This document shows, piece by piece, positions 8,952-18,700 of a stretch of 64,000 nt of DNA. How positions within the stretch are numbered: position 1 is the stretch's first letter; every line of letters begins with the position of its first letter. The stretch comes from Streptococcus salivarius. GTDB lineage: Bacteria > Bacillota > Bacilli > Lactobacillales > Streptococcaceae. Location: positions 1,312,501-1,376,500 of the forward strand of contig NZ_CP018187.1 of assembly GCF_009738225.1 (NCBI RefSeq), written 5' to 3'. The notes beneath the pieces are model-generated. The model saw nothing but the letters and a program-made list of their open reading frames with translations, had not been told where the DNA came from and made no database searches. A program made the position numbers and the translations under genes.

Positions 8952-10520
8952 TTACATCAATGGCGCAACTAGTTTGGTCAATAATCCTAAAGCCTTTTGA
9001 TGGAACGGCAGATTTTCAATCTCGGCGACACTAACTCGATGACACTTGGCTTTGGTCGCTTGGAAATCTTCCTCGATAGCAAGAACCGAAGAAGTCCTAT
9101 AGAGATAAGTCGCACACTCAAAATGATGATATAGACTTCGGTAATCTAAATTAATCGTTCCTACAACAGCCCTACTATTGTCACTCACAAAAATCTTGGC
9201 GTGAACAAAACCGGGTGTGTACTCATAGATTTTAACACCAGATGCTAAAAGTGTTGGGTAGTAGGTCTTAGCTAGGTAGTAAGCTGACTTTTTATCAGGA
9301 ATGCCAGGCATGATAATACTGACATCTACCCCACGCTCAGCCGCAAACTTCAAAGCATGTAGTAACTCGCCATCTAAAATAAGATAGGGCGTCATGATAT
9401 GAACAAAATCACGCGCATGATTAAGAATATCAATATAAACATTCTCACCAACCTTATCCTTATCCAGTGGGATATCCCCGTAAGGAACAACAAAACCAGG
9501 AGTATCAAAGGTCTCATGCTCAATCATATATGGTGTCACATCCAGTGTTTCATGTGAGTAGGTCCACATCTGAAGAAAGAGGACTAAAAAAGTATCAACG
9601 GCTAGCCCCTCCACCATGAGTGCAGTGTCTTTCCAATGACCGAAACGCTCAATCTTGTTAATGTACTCGTCAGCTAAATTAACTCCGCCTGTGAAAGCAA
9701 CCTTACCATCTATCAACAAGATTTTTCTATGGTCACGGTAATTATAATAGGTAGACAAGAAAGGCGTCACTGACGCAAAAACGCGAGACTGAATGCCTAT
9801 ATTTCGCAAACGTTTCTTATAGTCGAAACTTAAGGTTGAAAATTCATTCATACCGTCATACAGGACTCGAACTTCCACCCCTTCTTGAACCTTCTGTTTC
9901 AAGATCGCTAGGATTTCACCCCACATTTCACCTTCACCAATGATGAAATATTCCAAGAAAATGTACTTCTCTGCTTTAAGGAGCTGTTTCTTCATTTCCT
10001 CAAACTTGGCTTCACCACTTGGAAAATAGGTCGTCTTCGTGTGACGATAAACTGGAAAAGAACCATTCACATTTTCAAGATATTGAACCAAGTTGTAGTT
10101 GCTCGTGTGTCGTTTCTTAAGCTCTTCAAGAGCCTGATTATCTTGTTTCAGAATACCAGAACTACGGTCAATATTGCTCTGAATAGCACGCTTCATCCCT
10201 GTGTAACCTATATCAAGTTTCGTATAAGCCAAGAGTAAGGTTCCGATAATAGGAAAAGGCAATACAATCAGGAGCCAAGTATTGACGGCTGTTGATTCCA
10301 TATCACTTTGGAAAAGATAAATAATGGCCAGAATACGAAGGACCACTTCTGTTACCTGAAGATGGACCCTGTATTGGTGCAACCATAAGTATGACATGGC
10401 CACAACAACAAGCTGCAATAAGATGATTAAGAAGATAATCGTAGCACGACTAAAGATTCCACGAAGAAAGCCGCGACGACTCTTATCATAAAGACGCTCA
10501 ATTTTAGCTTCGTTTTTGAT
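8952..10520 (-). CDS. cls: Cardiolipin synthase (copy 2), probable non-canonical ATC start
   Basis: Second phospholipase-D-family cardiolipin synthase, with HKD motifs HRKILLID (then GKVAFTGG) and HAKIFVSD (then GTIN). The first usual start codon is a TTG at 10418, but that leaves the protein 34 residues short and has no ribosome binding site. The frame stays open upstream through KNEAKIERLYDKSRRG and a hydrophobic segment. It begins well at ATC (10518-10520), which has AAAGGAG 7 nt before it, giving 522 residues against 524 for copy 1. I therefore place the start at ATC, or the original ATG has mutated. Annotation pipelines would give 8952-10418. Confidence 0.85.
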   Translation of the reverse strand: MKNEAKIERLYDKSRRGFLRGIFSRATIIFLIILLQLVVVAMSYLWLHQYRVHLQVTEVVLRILAIIYLFQSDMESTAVNTWLLIVLPFPIIGTLLLAYTKLDIGYTGMKRAIQSNIDRSSGILKQDNQALEELKKRHTSNYNLVQYLENVNGSFPVYRHTKTTYFPSGEAKFEEMKKQLLKAEKYIFLEYFIIGEGEMWGEILAILKQKVQEGVEVRVLYDGMNEFSTLSFDYKKRLRNIGIQSRVFASVTPFLSTYYNYRDHRKILLIDGKVAFTGGVNLADEYINKIERFGHWKDTALMVEGLAVDTFLVLFLQMWTYSHETLDVTPYMIEHETFDTPGFVVPYGDIPLDKDKVGENVYIDILNHARDFVHIMTPYLILDGELLHALKFAAERGVDVSIIMPGIPDKKSAYYLAKTYYPTLLASGVKIYEYTPGFVHAKIFVSDNSRAVVGTINLDYRSLYHHFECATYLYRTSSVLAIEEDFQATKAKCHRVSVAEIENLPFHQKALGLLTKLVAPLM

Positions 10521-10590
10521 AGCAGGACTCCTTTCCCTTTATAATTAATCTTATTATAACAAAAAAATGGCTTAATTAATTTAAGTTTCT

Positions 10591-12378
10591 TTAATTGTTA
10601 TCTTCGCCTAACTTATCCAATAGGGCCTGTGCTACTTTTTCAGGAATGCCAAGAGCTTGAATGTCTTCGACACTGGCTTTTTGGATAGCTGTCATAGACT
10701 TAAAGTGTTTTAGGAGTTTTTGTTTGCGCTTAGGTCCTAACCCCTCCACGCCATCAAGTTTGGAACTGAAACTATTCTTACTACGGACTTGTCGATGGAA
10801 GGTGATAGCAAAGCGGTGTACTTCATCCTGAATACGGTGAAGAAGGAAAAATTCCTCGGATTGACGTGGTAAATCAATGACTTGCAAAGGATCTCCAAAA
10901 AGCAATTCATTGGTTTGGTGCTTGTCATTTTTCTGAAGGCCCGCAACTGGGATAGATAGATTAAGCTCATTACGAAGTACGTCCTTGGCGACATTGACTT
11001 GACCTTGACCACCATCCATGATAATAAGATCCGGTGGCGTTAAACCATCGCGTTTGACACGACTATAGCGACGACGAATAACCTCACGCATACTGGCATA
11101 ATCGTCAGGACCTTCAACAGTCTTGATTTTATATTTGCGGTACTCTTTTTTATTAGGTTTACCATTTTCAAAGACAACCATGGCAGAGACAGGGCTAGTT
11201 CCCATGATGTTAGAGTTATCAAAAGACTCGATACGGACTGGTGTCGGAATCCCCATGAGCTTGCCTAGATTTTCAATGGCTCCTTGGGTCTTGGCTAGAT
11301 CTTTTTCAAGAAGATCAAATTTTTGAGTCAGACTGACACGGGCATTTTTCGCCGCCAGATTAACCAACTGCTTTTTCTCACCTCTTTGCGGTTTGAAAAC
11401 CTTGACCTCATCTCCGACCAGAGCTTCGACAGACTCTTGATCAATGTCTCCAGGAATAAAAATTTCCCTAGGCTTGAGATGACGACTATCCAGATAAAAT
11501 TGACCCATATAGGTTAGAAAATCCTCCTCGGCGTCATTATAATAAGGGAACATATTGACATCACGCTGGATGAGTTTCCCTTGGCGGACAAAGAAAACCT
11601 GAACACACATCCAGCCCTTGTCCACATAGTAACCGAAAATATCACGGTCCTGCATGTCTTGACGGATAACCCTTTGTTTGGTCCTGAGCGTCGACACCGC
11701 CTCAATAAGATCTCGATACTCCGCCGCACGCTCAAACTCCATCTGATCAGACATGTCCTTCATCTTGGACTTGAGCTGGTTAACGATTTTATCATCATGA
11801 CCGTTTAGGAAATTCTTGACATCCTCAACCAAACCTTGCCAATAATCCTCAGTGGTGTGACAGATGGTGTGGGCATTACATTGACCAATATGGTAATAAA
11901 AACAGACCTTGTTGGCAGGATTTTTACATTTCTTAAAGGGGAAAATACGGTCCAAAAGCTTCTTGATTTCATTGGCTGCACCAGAGTCTGGGTAAGGGCC
12001 GAAATAAAGACCACCATCCTTTTTGACCTGGCGAGTAATCAAGAGCCTTGGATAGAGCTCCTTAGTAATCTTGATAAATGGGTAAGATTTGTCATCCTTG
12101 AGGCGAATGTTAAATTTGGGCATATTCTCTTGGATGAGGTTAATTTCCAAAAGCAGAGCCTCAATATTAGACTCGGTAACGATAAATTCAAAGTCTGCAA
12201 TCTCAGATACCAAAAGCTCCGTCTTGGTATCATGGCTTCCACGAAAATAGCTACGCACACGATTTTTTAGATTTTTAGCCTTACCGACATAAATAATATT
12301 GCCGAATTTGTCCTTGTGGAGATAACACCCTGGGTTGTTTGGGAGCAATTCCAACTTATGTTTAATCAGATCATTCAT
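10591..12378 (-). CDS. uvrC: Excinuclease ABC subunit C
   Basis: Nuclease subunit of nucleotide excision repair; it makes both incisions after UvrA/UvrB damage recognition. The 595-residue product shows the N-terminal GIY-YIG-type nuclease domain (PGCYLHKD to [15 protein letters not shown], about 15-50) and the UVR helix (about 200-235). It also has the central RNase H-like domain ([17 protein letters not shown]) and the C-terminal helix-hairpin-helix pair ([29 protein letters not shown]). Length is typical. The start context is weak (GAAAG), but the N-terminus [17 protein letters not shown] matches the family. Confidence 0.97.
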   Translation of the reverse strand: MNDLIKHKLELLPNNPGCYLHKDKFGNIIYVGKAKNLKNRVRSYFRGSHDTKTELLVSEIADFEFIVTESNIEALLLEINLIQENMPKFNIRLKDDKSYPFIKITKELYPRLLITRQVKKDGGLYFGPYPDSGAANEIKKLLDRIFPFKKCKNPANKVCFYYHIGQCNAHTICHTTEDYWQGLVEDVKNFLNGHDDKIVNQLKSKMKDMSDQMEFERAAEYRDLIEAVSTLRTKQRVIRQDMQDRDIFGYYVDKGWMCVQVFFVRQGKLIQRDVNMFPYYNDAEEDFLTYMGQFYLDSRHLKPREIFIPGDIDQESVEALVGDEVKVFKPQRGEKKQLVNLAAKNARVSLTQKFDLLEKDLAKTQGAIENLGKLMGIPTPVRIESFDNSNIMGTSPVSAMVVFENGKPNKKEYRKYKIKTVEGPDDYASMREVIRRRYSRVKRDGLTPPDLIIMDGGQGQVNVAKDVLRNELNLSIPVAGLQKNDKHQTNELLFGDPLQVIDLPRQSEEFFLLHRIQDEVHRFAITFHRQVRSKNSFSSKLDGVEGLGPKRKQKLLKHFKSMTAIQKASVEDIQALGIPEKVAQALLDKLGEDNN

Positions 12379-12392
12379 GCTTTCATTGTAGC

Positions 12393-12415
12393 AAAAAAAG
12401 AGCTGAAAAGCTCTT
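12393..12415 (-). terminator. Intrinsic terminator after the HAD gene
   Basis: AAGAGCT-loop-AGCTCTT hairpin plus T run on the minus strand, between the HAD stop and the uvrC start. Confidence 0.75.
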
Positions 12416-12437
12416 CGGAATTATGGCTATCATAGCT

Positions 12438-13133
12438 TTACTTGGACAAAATCATCAGGATTTCCTCATAACTTTTGACTTGATAGGTTGGAACAGCTGG
12501 AGTCTCATTGATTAGGTTACTTGGATTGAACCAGACACTATCAATACCCGCATTATTACCACCCTGGATATCAGCAGTTAGACTATCACCAATCATGAGA
12601 GCTGAGCTTGGATGAAAATCATGGATCTGATTGGCAATTTTATCAAAAAAGTCTGTAGACGGTTTGTGGGCACCCACCTCATCAGAGATGAAAACATCGT
12701 CGAAGAAAGGTAAAATACTCGAAGCCTGCAGGCGGCCACGTTGGATATAGCTAACACCGTTAGTTGCTGCATAAATCTTGTGGCCACGGTCTTTAACGTT
12801 TGATAAGAAAGCATGGGCCTGAGGCAACTCCTGCCCCTGCTGACTCAAAAAATGTTGGTAGCGCCCAGCAAAGTGACTACCATCTACTTCTTTTCCAAAG
12901 TGCTCAAAGAGACGTGAAAAGCGCGTGCGAAGCAATTCAGGTTTTGTAATCAAACCATGGTTGAGGTCCTCCCACATGGAACGGTTCATGGGAATATAGT
13001 GGTCCTTGTAAACTTTAAGATCTTGTGAAGCCACACCAGCCTCTTCAAGCAAGTAGTTTAAAGCCAAATCTTCAGCACGGTCAAAATCTAGGAGGGTATG
13101 GTCAAGATCGAAAAGTAAATGGGTATAGGTCAT
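12438..13133 (-). CDS. HAD-superfamily phosphatase, YjjG/YfnB-type noncanonical pyrimidine nucleotidase
   Basis: 231-residue cytosolic HAD hydrolase. Motif I is FDLDHTLLDF (about 8-17), motif II AATNG, and motif IV MIGDSLTADIQGG with the Lys in GAHKPSTDFF. The overall pattern (long helical cap, DLDHTLLDFDRAE) fits the YjjG/YfnB group that dephosphorylates noncanonical pyrimidine nucleotides. AAAGGA ribosome binding site upstream. Confidence 0.85.
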   Translation of the reverse strand: MTYTHLLFDLDHTLLDFDRAEDLALNYLLEEAGVASQDLKVYKDHYIPMNRSMWEDLNHGLITKPELLRTRFSRLFEHFGKEVDGSHFAGRYQHFLSQQGQELPQAHAFLSNVKDRGHKIYAATNGVSYIQRGRLQASSILPFFDDVFISDEVGAHKPSTDFFDKIANQIHDFHPSSALMIGDSLTADIQGGNNAGIDSVWFNPSNLINETPAVPTYQVKSYEEILMILSK

Positions 13134-13202
13134 GGCGTATCCTTTCTGATACTTGAATCTTTAGGCTCTATTTTACCACAATCTAGCTATATATGAATAA
13201 AT

Positions 13203-13940
13203 AGTCAAAACCACCCGTGAGAACGGGTGGCTTGCTCTTCGGCTGAAAGCCTCTGCTACCGGCCGAGGCCTAAAGGCCTACCGAATGGTTTCCCTTCAGC
13301 ACCACCTTTGCTAGCTAACCCGTCTAGCGGGTCTCTTTAAGATTACTTTCTCTTATTCTTCTCACCTGTAAACGGATCATACTCCTCAAATAGACTTAGC
13401 TGATCTGCTATCACGTCTTCTTGTAATTGATTACGAATATATTCTTCAATTCGCTTCTGATTTCGTCCAACCGTATCAACATAAAACCCTCGACACCAAA
13501 ATTTGCGATTCCCATATTTATACTTTAAATTAGCGTGTCGATCAAATATCATTAAGCTACTTTTGCCCTTTAAATATCCCATAAATGAGGAAATACTTAG
13601 TTTCGGTGGTATACTCACCAACATGTGAATATGATCTGGGCAAGCTTCTGCTTCATGAATTTCAACACCTTTTCTTTCGCATAATAATCGTAAGATTTGA
13701 CCAATACTTGCTTTGTATTTCCCATAAATTATCTGACGTCGATATTTGGGTGCGAACACAATATGATACTTACAATTCCATGTAGTATGTGCTAAACTAT
13801 TATTATCCTGTCTCATCAGGGGTCCTCCTTTTGTATATTAGTTAGTGGTCGGGAAACCTTATCTAATATAACACTTTAGGGGGACTTTTTTGATACATCG
13901 CTAAAAGCTTTTCGGAACCACTAGCACAGCTAGTGGTTTT
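13203..13940 (-). mobile_element. IS200/IS605-family insertion sequence (tnpA only)
   Basis: A single TnpA gene is flanked by hairpin ends of the kind this single-strand-transposing family needs. On the right-hand transposase side there is AACCACTAGC-ACA-GCTAGTGGTT (13916-13938). On the other side there is CCACCCGT-GAGA-ACGGGTGG (13211-13230). Between the tnpA stop and that second hairpin, about 110 nt of stem-loops occur (for example ACCCG-TCTAG-CGGGT). No tnpB is present. Exact ends cannot be fixed by eye. The element lies between the minus-strand HAD gene and the plus-strand serine dehydratase operon. Confidence 0.8.
13343..13816 (-). CDS. tnpA: IS200-type Y1 transposase TnpA
   Basis: 157-residue HUH single-strand transposase. 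The HUH metal-binding motif is HIH at 62-64 (ACPDHIHMLVSIPP). The likely nucleophile is Tyr126 in IEEYIRNQ, with Gln130 four residues later, as in other IS200/IS605 enzymes. AAAGGAGG precedes the ATG. All key residues are present, so the enzyme looks intact and the element may be active. Confidence 0.93.
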   Translation of the reverse strand: MRQDNNSLAHTTWNCKYHIVFAPKYRRQIIYGKYKASIGQILRLLCERKGVEIHEAEACPDHIHMLVSIPPKLSISSFMGYLKGKSSLMIFDRHANLKYKYGNRKFWCRGFYVDTVGRNQKRIEEYIRNQLQEDVIADQLSLFEEYDPFTGEKNKRK

Positions 13941-13948
13941 CGTAAAAC

Positions 13949-14013
13949 AAAAAAAGACGACCCGCAGGTCGTCCTCTCTGATTTATGAAAAATAAGTATT
14001 GCTTACTTAATAG
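13949..14013 (-). ncRNA. Candidate orphan small RNA
   Basis: On the minus strand a TATAAT hexamer (14020-14025) is followed about 60 nt later by a strong terminator, GACGACC/GGTCGTC with TTTTTTT (13949-13973). In between lies a small AAGTA/TACTT hairpin and no ORF. No minus-strand gene lies upstream (sdaAB is on the plus strand), so this terminator has no known client. There is no good -35. It could be a short RNA of about 65 nt or a relic cut off by the IS insertion. Confidence 0.35.
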
Positions 14014-14149
14014 ACCAACATTATATCCATTAAAGCTTAAAGAAACCTTAAAATAGGATATTTTTCAAAAAATACAATTTTACTTAAAACCCTAATATCA
14101 CTAATTCATGGTATACTGAAAATACAAGATTAATCAGACGAGGCGTGCT

Positions 14150-14821
14150 ATGAAAAATTTAAAATTTCAATCCGTTTTTGACATCATCGGCCCTGTCATG
14201 GTAGGACCTTCCTCAAGCCATACTGCAGGAGCTGTTCGTATCGGAAAAATTGTCTCTGCCATTTTTAGTGAAACACCGACTGAGGTGGAATTTCAACTTT
14301 TTAATTCCTTTGCCAAGACCTATCGAGGTCACGGGACTGATGTAGCTCTAGTAGCTGGTATTTTAGGCATGGAGACTGACGACCCTGACATTCCGCACGC
14401 ACTGGACATTGCATACGAAAAAGGCATCAAGGTCTATTGGAAAATCAACAAAGATAGTAATGCACCGCATCCCAACACCACTCGTATTACACTAAAAAAT
14501 GCTACAAAAACTATCTCTGCCACTGGTGTTTCCATCGGTGGGGGGAATATCCAAGTGACTGAGCTCAATGGTTTTGCGGTCAACCTCAAAATGAATACAC
14601 CTACACTTATCATTGTTCACCAAGATGTTCCAGGAATGATTGCTCTTGTGACTGATATTTTATCTCGTTATGGTATCAATATCGCTCAGATGACTGTCAC
14701 TCGAGAAAATGCTGGTGAGAAGGCTATTATGATTATCGAAATTGACTCTCACCAGTGTGATGAGGCCGTCAATGAAATCGCTAGAATTCCTCATCTACAT
14801 AATGTCAACTTTTTCAGCTAA
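14150..14821 (+). CDS. sdaAB: L-serine dehydratase, beta subunit
   Basis: Small subunit of the two-part iron-sulfur L-serine dehydratase, which deaminates serine to pyruvate and ammonia. The 223-residue product has the signature DIIGPVMVGPSSSHTAGAVRIG near the N-terminus and an ACT domain at the C-terminus (about 150-223, LIIVHQDVPGMIALVTDIL). GAGG ribosome binding site; a TGG-TATACT extended -10 lies about 40 nt upstream. It is in an operon with sdaAA, 12 nt downstream. Confidence 0.95.
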   Translation: MKNLKFQSVFDIIGPVMVGPSSSHTAGAVRIGKIVSAIFSETPTEVEFQLFNSFAKTYRGHGTDVALVAGILGMETDDPDIPHALDIAYEKGIKVYWKINKDSNAPHPNTTRITLKNATKTISATGVSIGGGNIQVTELNGFAVNLKMNTPTLIIVHQDVPGMIALVTDILSRYGINIAQMTVTRENAGEKAIMIIEIDSHQCDEAVNEIARIPHLHNVNFFS

Positions 14822-14833
14822 GAGGGGGATTGC

Positions 14834-15703
14834 ATGTTTTACACTATTGAAGAATTAGTTCAACAAGCTGACCGTGATTATCAAGGCAACATTGCTGAGC
14901 TCATGATTGCTACAGAGACAGAGCTAACTGGACGGAAACGTCCTGAAATCCTAGCTCTCATGACTCGAAATCTTGAAGTGATGAAAGAGTCTGTTCAGGC
15001 TGGTTTGTCCCCAGAGAAATCACCGACAGGCTTAACCGGTGGTGATGCTGCCAAATTAGACGCCTACATCAAAAAAGGAAAGACCCTGGCTGACTCTGCT
15101 GTCTTAGGGGCTGCTCGCAATGCCATGGCAGTTAACGAATCTAATGCCAAGATGGGCTTGGTTTGTGCCACACCAACGGCTGGTTCAGCAGGTTGTTTGC
15201 CCGCTGTTCTTACAACTGCTATCGAAAAACTGGGCTTAACCGAATCACAACAATTGGATTTTCTCTTTACTGCTGGTGCATTTGGCTTAGTCATCGCAAA
15301 TAATGCCTCGATATCTGGTGCCGAGGGAGGCTGCCAAGCTGAAGTCGGTTCCGCCTCTGCTATGGCTGCTGCCGCTATTACAATGGCTGCTGGTGGAACA
15401 CCTTTCCAAGCCAGCCAGGCCATCTGCTTTGTGCTTAAGAATATGTTGGGACTCATTTGCGACCCTGTAGCCGGATTGGTTGAGGTCCCATGTGTCAAAC
15501 GTAATGCTATGGGGGCAAGCTTTGCCCTAGTAGCTGCTGACATGGCCTTGGCAGGCATCACATCAGCCATTCCAGTCGACCAGGTCGTTGATGCTATGTA
15601 TCAGGTTGGTTCAGCTATGCCAACTGCCTTCCGTGAAACTGCTGAAGGTGGCTTAGCAGCAACTCCGAAAGGAAAAGCACTCGCAAAAGAAATTTTTGGA
15701 TAA
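14834..15703 (+). CDS. sdaAA: L-serine dehydratase, alpha subunit
   Basis: Catalytic subunit with the 4Fe-4S cluster. The 289-residue product shows the conserved SPTGLTGGDAAK, ATPTAGSAGCLPAVL, ISGAEGGCQAEVGSASAMAAAA and LICDPVAGLVEVPC segments, whose cysteines are the likely cluster ligands. AGAGGGGG ribosome binding site just after the sdaAB stop. Ends at a bidirectional terminator. Confidence 0.96.
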   Translation: MFYTIEELVQQADRDYQGNIAELMIATETELTGRKRPEILALMTRNLEVMKESVQAGLSPEKSPTGLTGGDAAKLDAYIKKGKTLADSAVLGAARNAMAVNESNAKMGLVCATPTAGSAGCLPAVLTTAIEKLGLTESQQLDFLFTAGAFGLVIANNASISGAEGGCQAEVGSASAMAAAAITMAAGGTPFQASQAICFVLKNMLGLICDPVAGLVEVPCVKRNAMGASFALVAADMALAGITSAIPVDQVVDAMYQVGSAMPTAFRETAEGGLAATPKGKALAKEIFG

Positions 15704-15715
15704 TTTTTAGTAGAA

Positions 15716-15756
15716 ACAAAAAAACTTAGAAGCACTCATACTTCTAAGTTTTTTTC
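15716..15756. terminator. Bidirectional intrinsic terminator between sdaAA and the fructanase
   Basis: A 10-bp perfect hairpin AACTTAGAAG/CTTCTAAGTT is flanked by an A run on the left and a T run on the right, so it can end both the plus-strand sda operon and the minus-strand fructanase transcript. Confidence 0.85.
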
Positions 15757-15786
15757 TTCTTACATAGCCTTTTCAACGTTTTGATT

Positions 15787-18700
15787 TTAGCTGAATAGCC
15801 ATTTTGTCAAAAAGTGCCATGTTTCTTTGGCAATACTTGCAAGAAAAGTTGAGAGACTAAATGCGTTGAATTTTTTGAGAAGGTTCTCAACTAGTGGAGT
15901 GACAGTCTTAGGTGTTTCCACTGGAGCCTTACTTTCTTCTTGCTTACTAGTATTATCCTGAGATGGATCTGGCACTGTGTTTGTACTGTCGTGACCATTA
16001 TTTTGTCCTGTCGGTTCAGGCTCTGGAGCAAGCTCAGGCTGATGCTCAGGTTCATCTGTTTTATTTTCTGGATTTGGCTCTGGACTAGGTTCTAGCTGAG
16101 GATCAGGTTTAATTGGTTCGTCAGTAGTGTCACTGCTTGTGTTTGTCATTTTTTCAGTAACGAAGAAGTTTTGGAATTCTACTGAGCCATCCCAAAGACC
16201 AACACCTACATGGGCTTGATTGAAGTAATTATCCACAGCATCAAATTGATGATGAAGCACTTCCTTGCCATCGACATAGACTGTCATGGTGTCCTTGCCC
16301 TTTTCAACCTTGACGTGGTGGTACTGGCCGTCATTGATAGCCTTATCCAAGTGAGCTTCAGCGATGGTTTCACCACCAAAACGGAAGAGACGAACAGTAT
16401 CGTTATCAGAAAATTGGACAGAGTAGGCACGACCTGGTTCTTCACGTTCCGCAGCTACAAAGAGGTTGACCAAGCCATGTTGGTATTTGACATCGATATC
16501 ATAGTCAAATTGCTTGAAGCCATTACTTTCATAGGCCATGAAGAAGTCATTGGCACTAACATTGCTATCGTAAAGGGTATCGTCATCAATATACCAATCA
16601 CCAGTGACAGCTTTCAAGCCTTTAAGGTTGGTCGCAAAATTATTGAGCGTAATGTCAATATTAAAGGTCTTGGTCAATGATGGGTTTTCAACTGAAGTTG
16701 CTGTGACAGTGAGATGACCCTTGTGAAGGGCTTTGAGAGAAAGTTTATTGTCATGTTCAGTATAGGACACCAAACTTGGATCACTTACTGTCCATGTCAC
16801 ATCCTGCTCTTCAGAAGCTGGTGCGAGGTAAACTTGCAAATCCTTACTTTGACCAACTTCAAGAGCCAAATGACCTGCAACTGTGGTGTTCATGGCAACA
16901 GCCTTAGTGACTTCCTTCTTGTCAGTCCAAGTACTCTTAATTGGGTAGATAGCAATATTTGCTTTGGCTGGACCACCTTCAACCAAGACACTCGCTCCAA
17001 CGGCTCTTGGGCTTGGGAAAATCTGATTAGCACCAGCTACCGTATTGCCCTTAGCAAAGACTTCCACACTCGCACGGTCCACATAAAGATGCAAATCAAT
17101 AGAACCATCTTCATTGCGAGTCACTTGTTGACTATTAACCTTAGCAAAGGCATCTGAAAGGATAGTACCAGATTGGCTACGATCAATAGACAAAGTTTCC
17201 TTAGTTAAATCGTAAACGACTTTTGTAGCTTGACCATCACCAACGCGAAGGTTAAAGCCAACTGCTGTCGTGTCCTTACCTGGTATAAAGTGAGAAACCA
17301 CTTCATAAGTATCACCCGTGAAATCTTTAAGCAATTCATTGTCAGAAGCTACTGTGACATTTTCAAAATACTGGGCATTTTCTGTGTCACGAAGGCTTTC
17401 GTAGGCCTTAACAGGGGTTTGGGTTAAAAGGTAACGGTCGCCTGATTTAACCAAACCAAGGTCAAGGTTAAGGTTAAAGGTACCATTAAATTTTTGACCT
17501 ACAGTATCTGCAACCAGATTGCAATAATCTTCCCAGGTGTTCATCCAGTTGATTTCAGTCAATTGTGGGATGTTTGGATGGTCAGCTGTTCCAAAATCAT
17601 GAACATAATAAGTCATGGCAGCATAGGAATCCTTACCAAAATTCATGGTTTCGTCATGGTCTTGGTAAACCTCATCAGCTACAAAGGCCCACTTGCCATC
17701 CACTTGTTTAAAATCACCAACCTTGTAAGAACGACCGCCACGTGAGAGGACCCACTTGAGTGCGCCATCATTGGCTACAATCGGATAAAGGTCAGGACAT
17801 TCCGTATGCAAATCCTTGTAGGTTGTTTCCACTTGCCAGTTCTTCAAGTCTTGTGAAGAATAAATGCGGAGTGGACCACCAGCAAGGACCATAAACCATT
17901 GGTTATCCCAGCGAAAGACCTTCGGATCACGGAAATCTTGGTTTTGAAGTGGGTCCTGAGACCAGTCAGCAACCACCTTGTCATATTTTTGCCAAGTTCT
18001 ACCCTCGTCCTCACTGTAGGCAATTTCAATCCGTTGCCCATTACCATTTGAAGTGATAATAGCTACCAGGCCACCTTCCGGAGATTTGAAGAGACCTGAG
18101 CTATTGGTACTATCAACCACGACAGAGCCTGAGAACATGTGACCTGTTGCATCTGGATAAAAAGCAATTGGCTCTTCATCCCAATGAAGCAAGTCTCGGC
18201 TGGTCGCATGAGCCCAGTGCATTGGACCCCATTTGGTATCATCGTAAAATTGATAGAAGAGATGGTAACGTCCCTTGTAGAAGACCAAGCCATTAGGGTC
18301 ATTAGCCCAGCCATCCTTAACAGAATAATGATACTGATCACGGTAAAGCTCGTTGTAATACACATCATCGCTCTGTCTGCGATGGATATTGACGCGGTAG
18401 GTCAAGGTCACAGGACGGCCAAGCGAATCGGTCACACTACTTTCAATAGTAAAGTAATTAGCACCGACAGCCACTGGCAATTGAGAAATATCTGTGTAAA
18501 CATTTCCTTTGGCATCTTCAACCTTAATGACAGCATTTGAATTATGCTTAGTGATGTCAAAGCCTACTGTCTCAACATTGTGTCCCACATATTGAATATG
18601 AAGTGGTTCTTCGGAGAAGAATTGGGCTTGTTTTTCAACGGAACCTGTCTTTGAAGTCACTACGAGATTGTCAATCAAAGGAAGACTCTCATCGTCAAGA

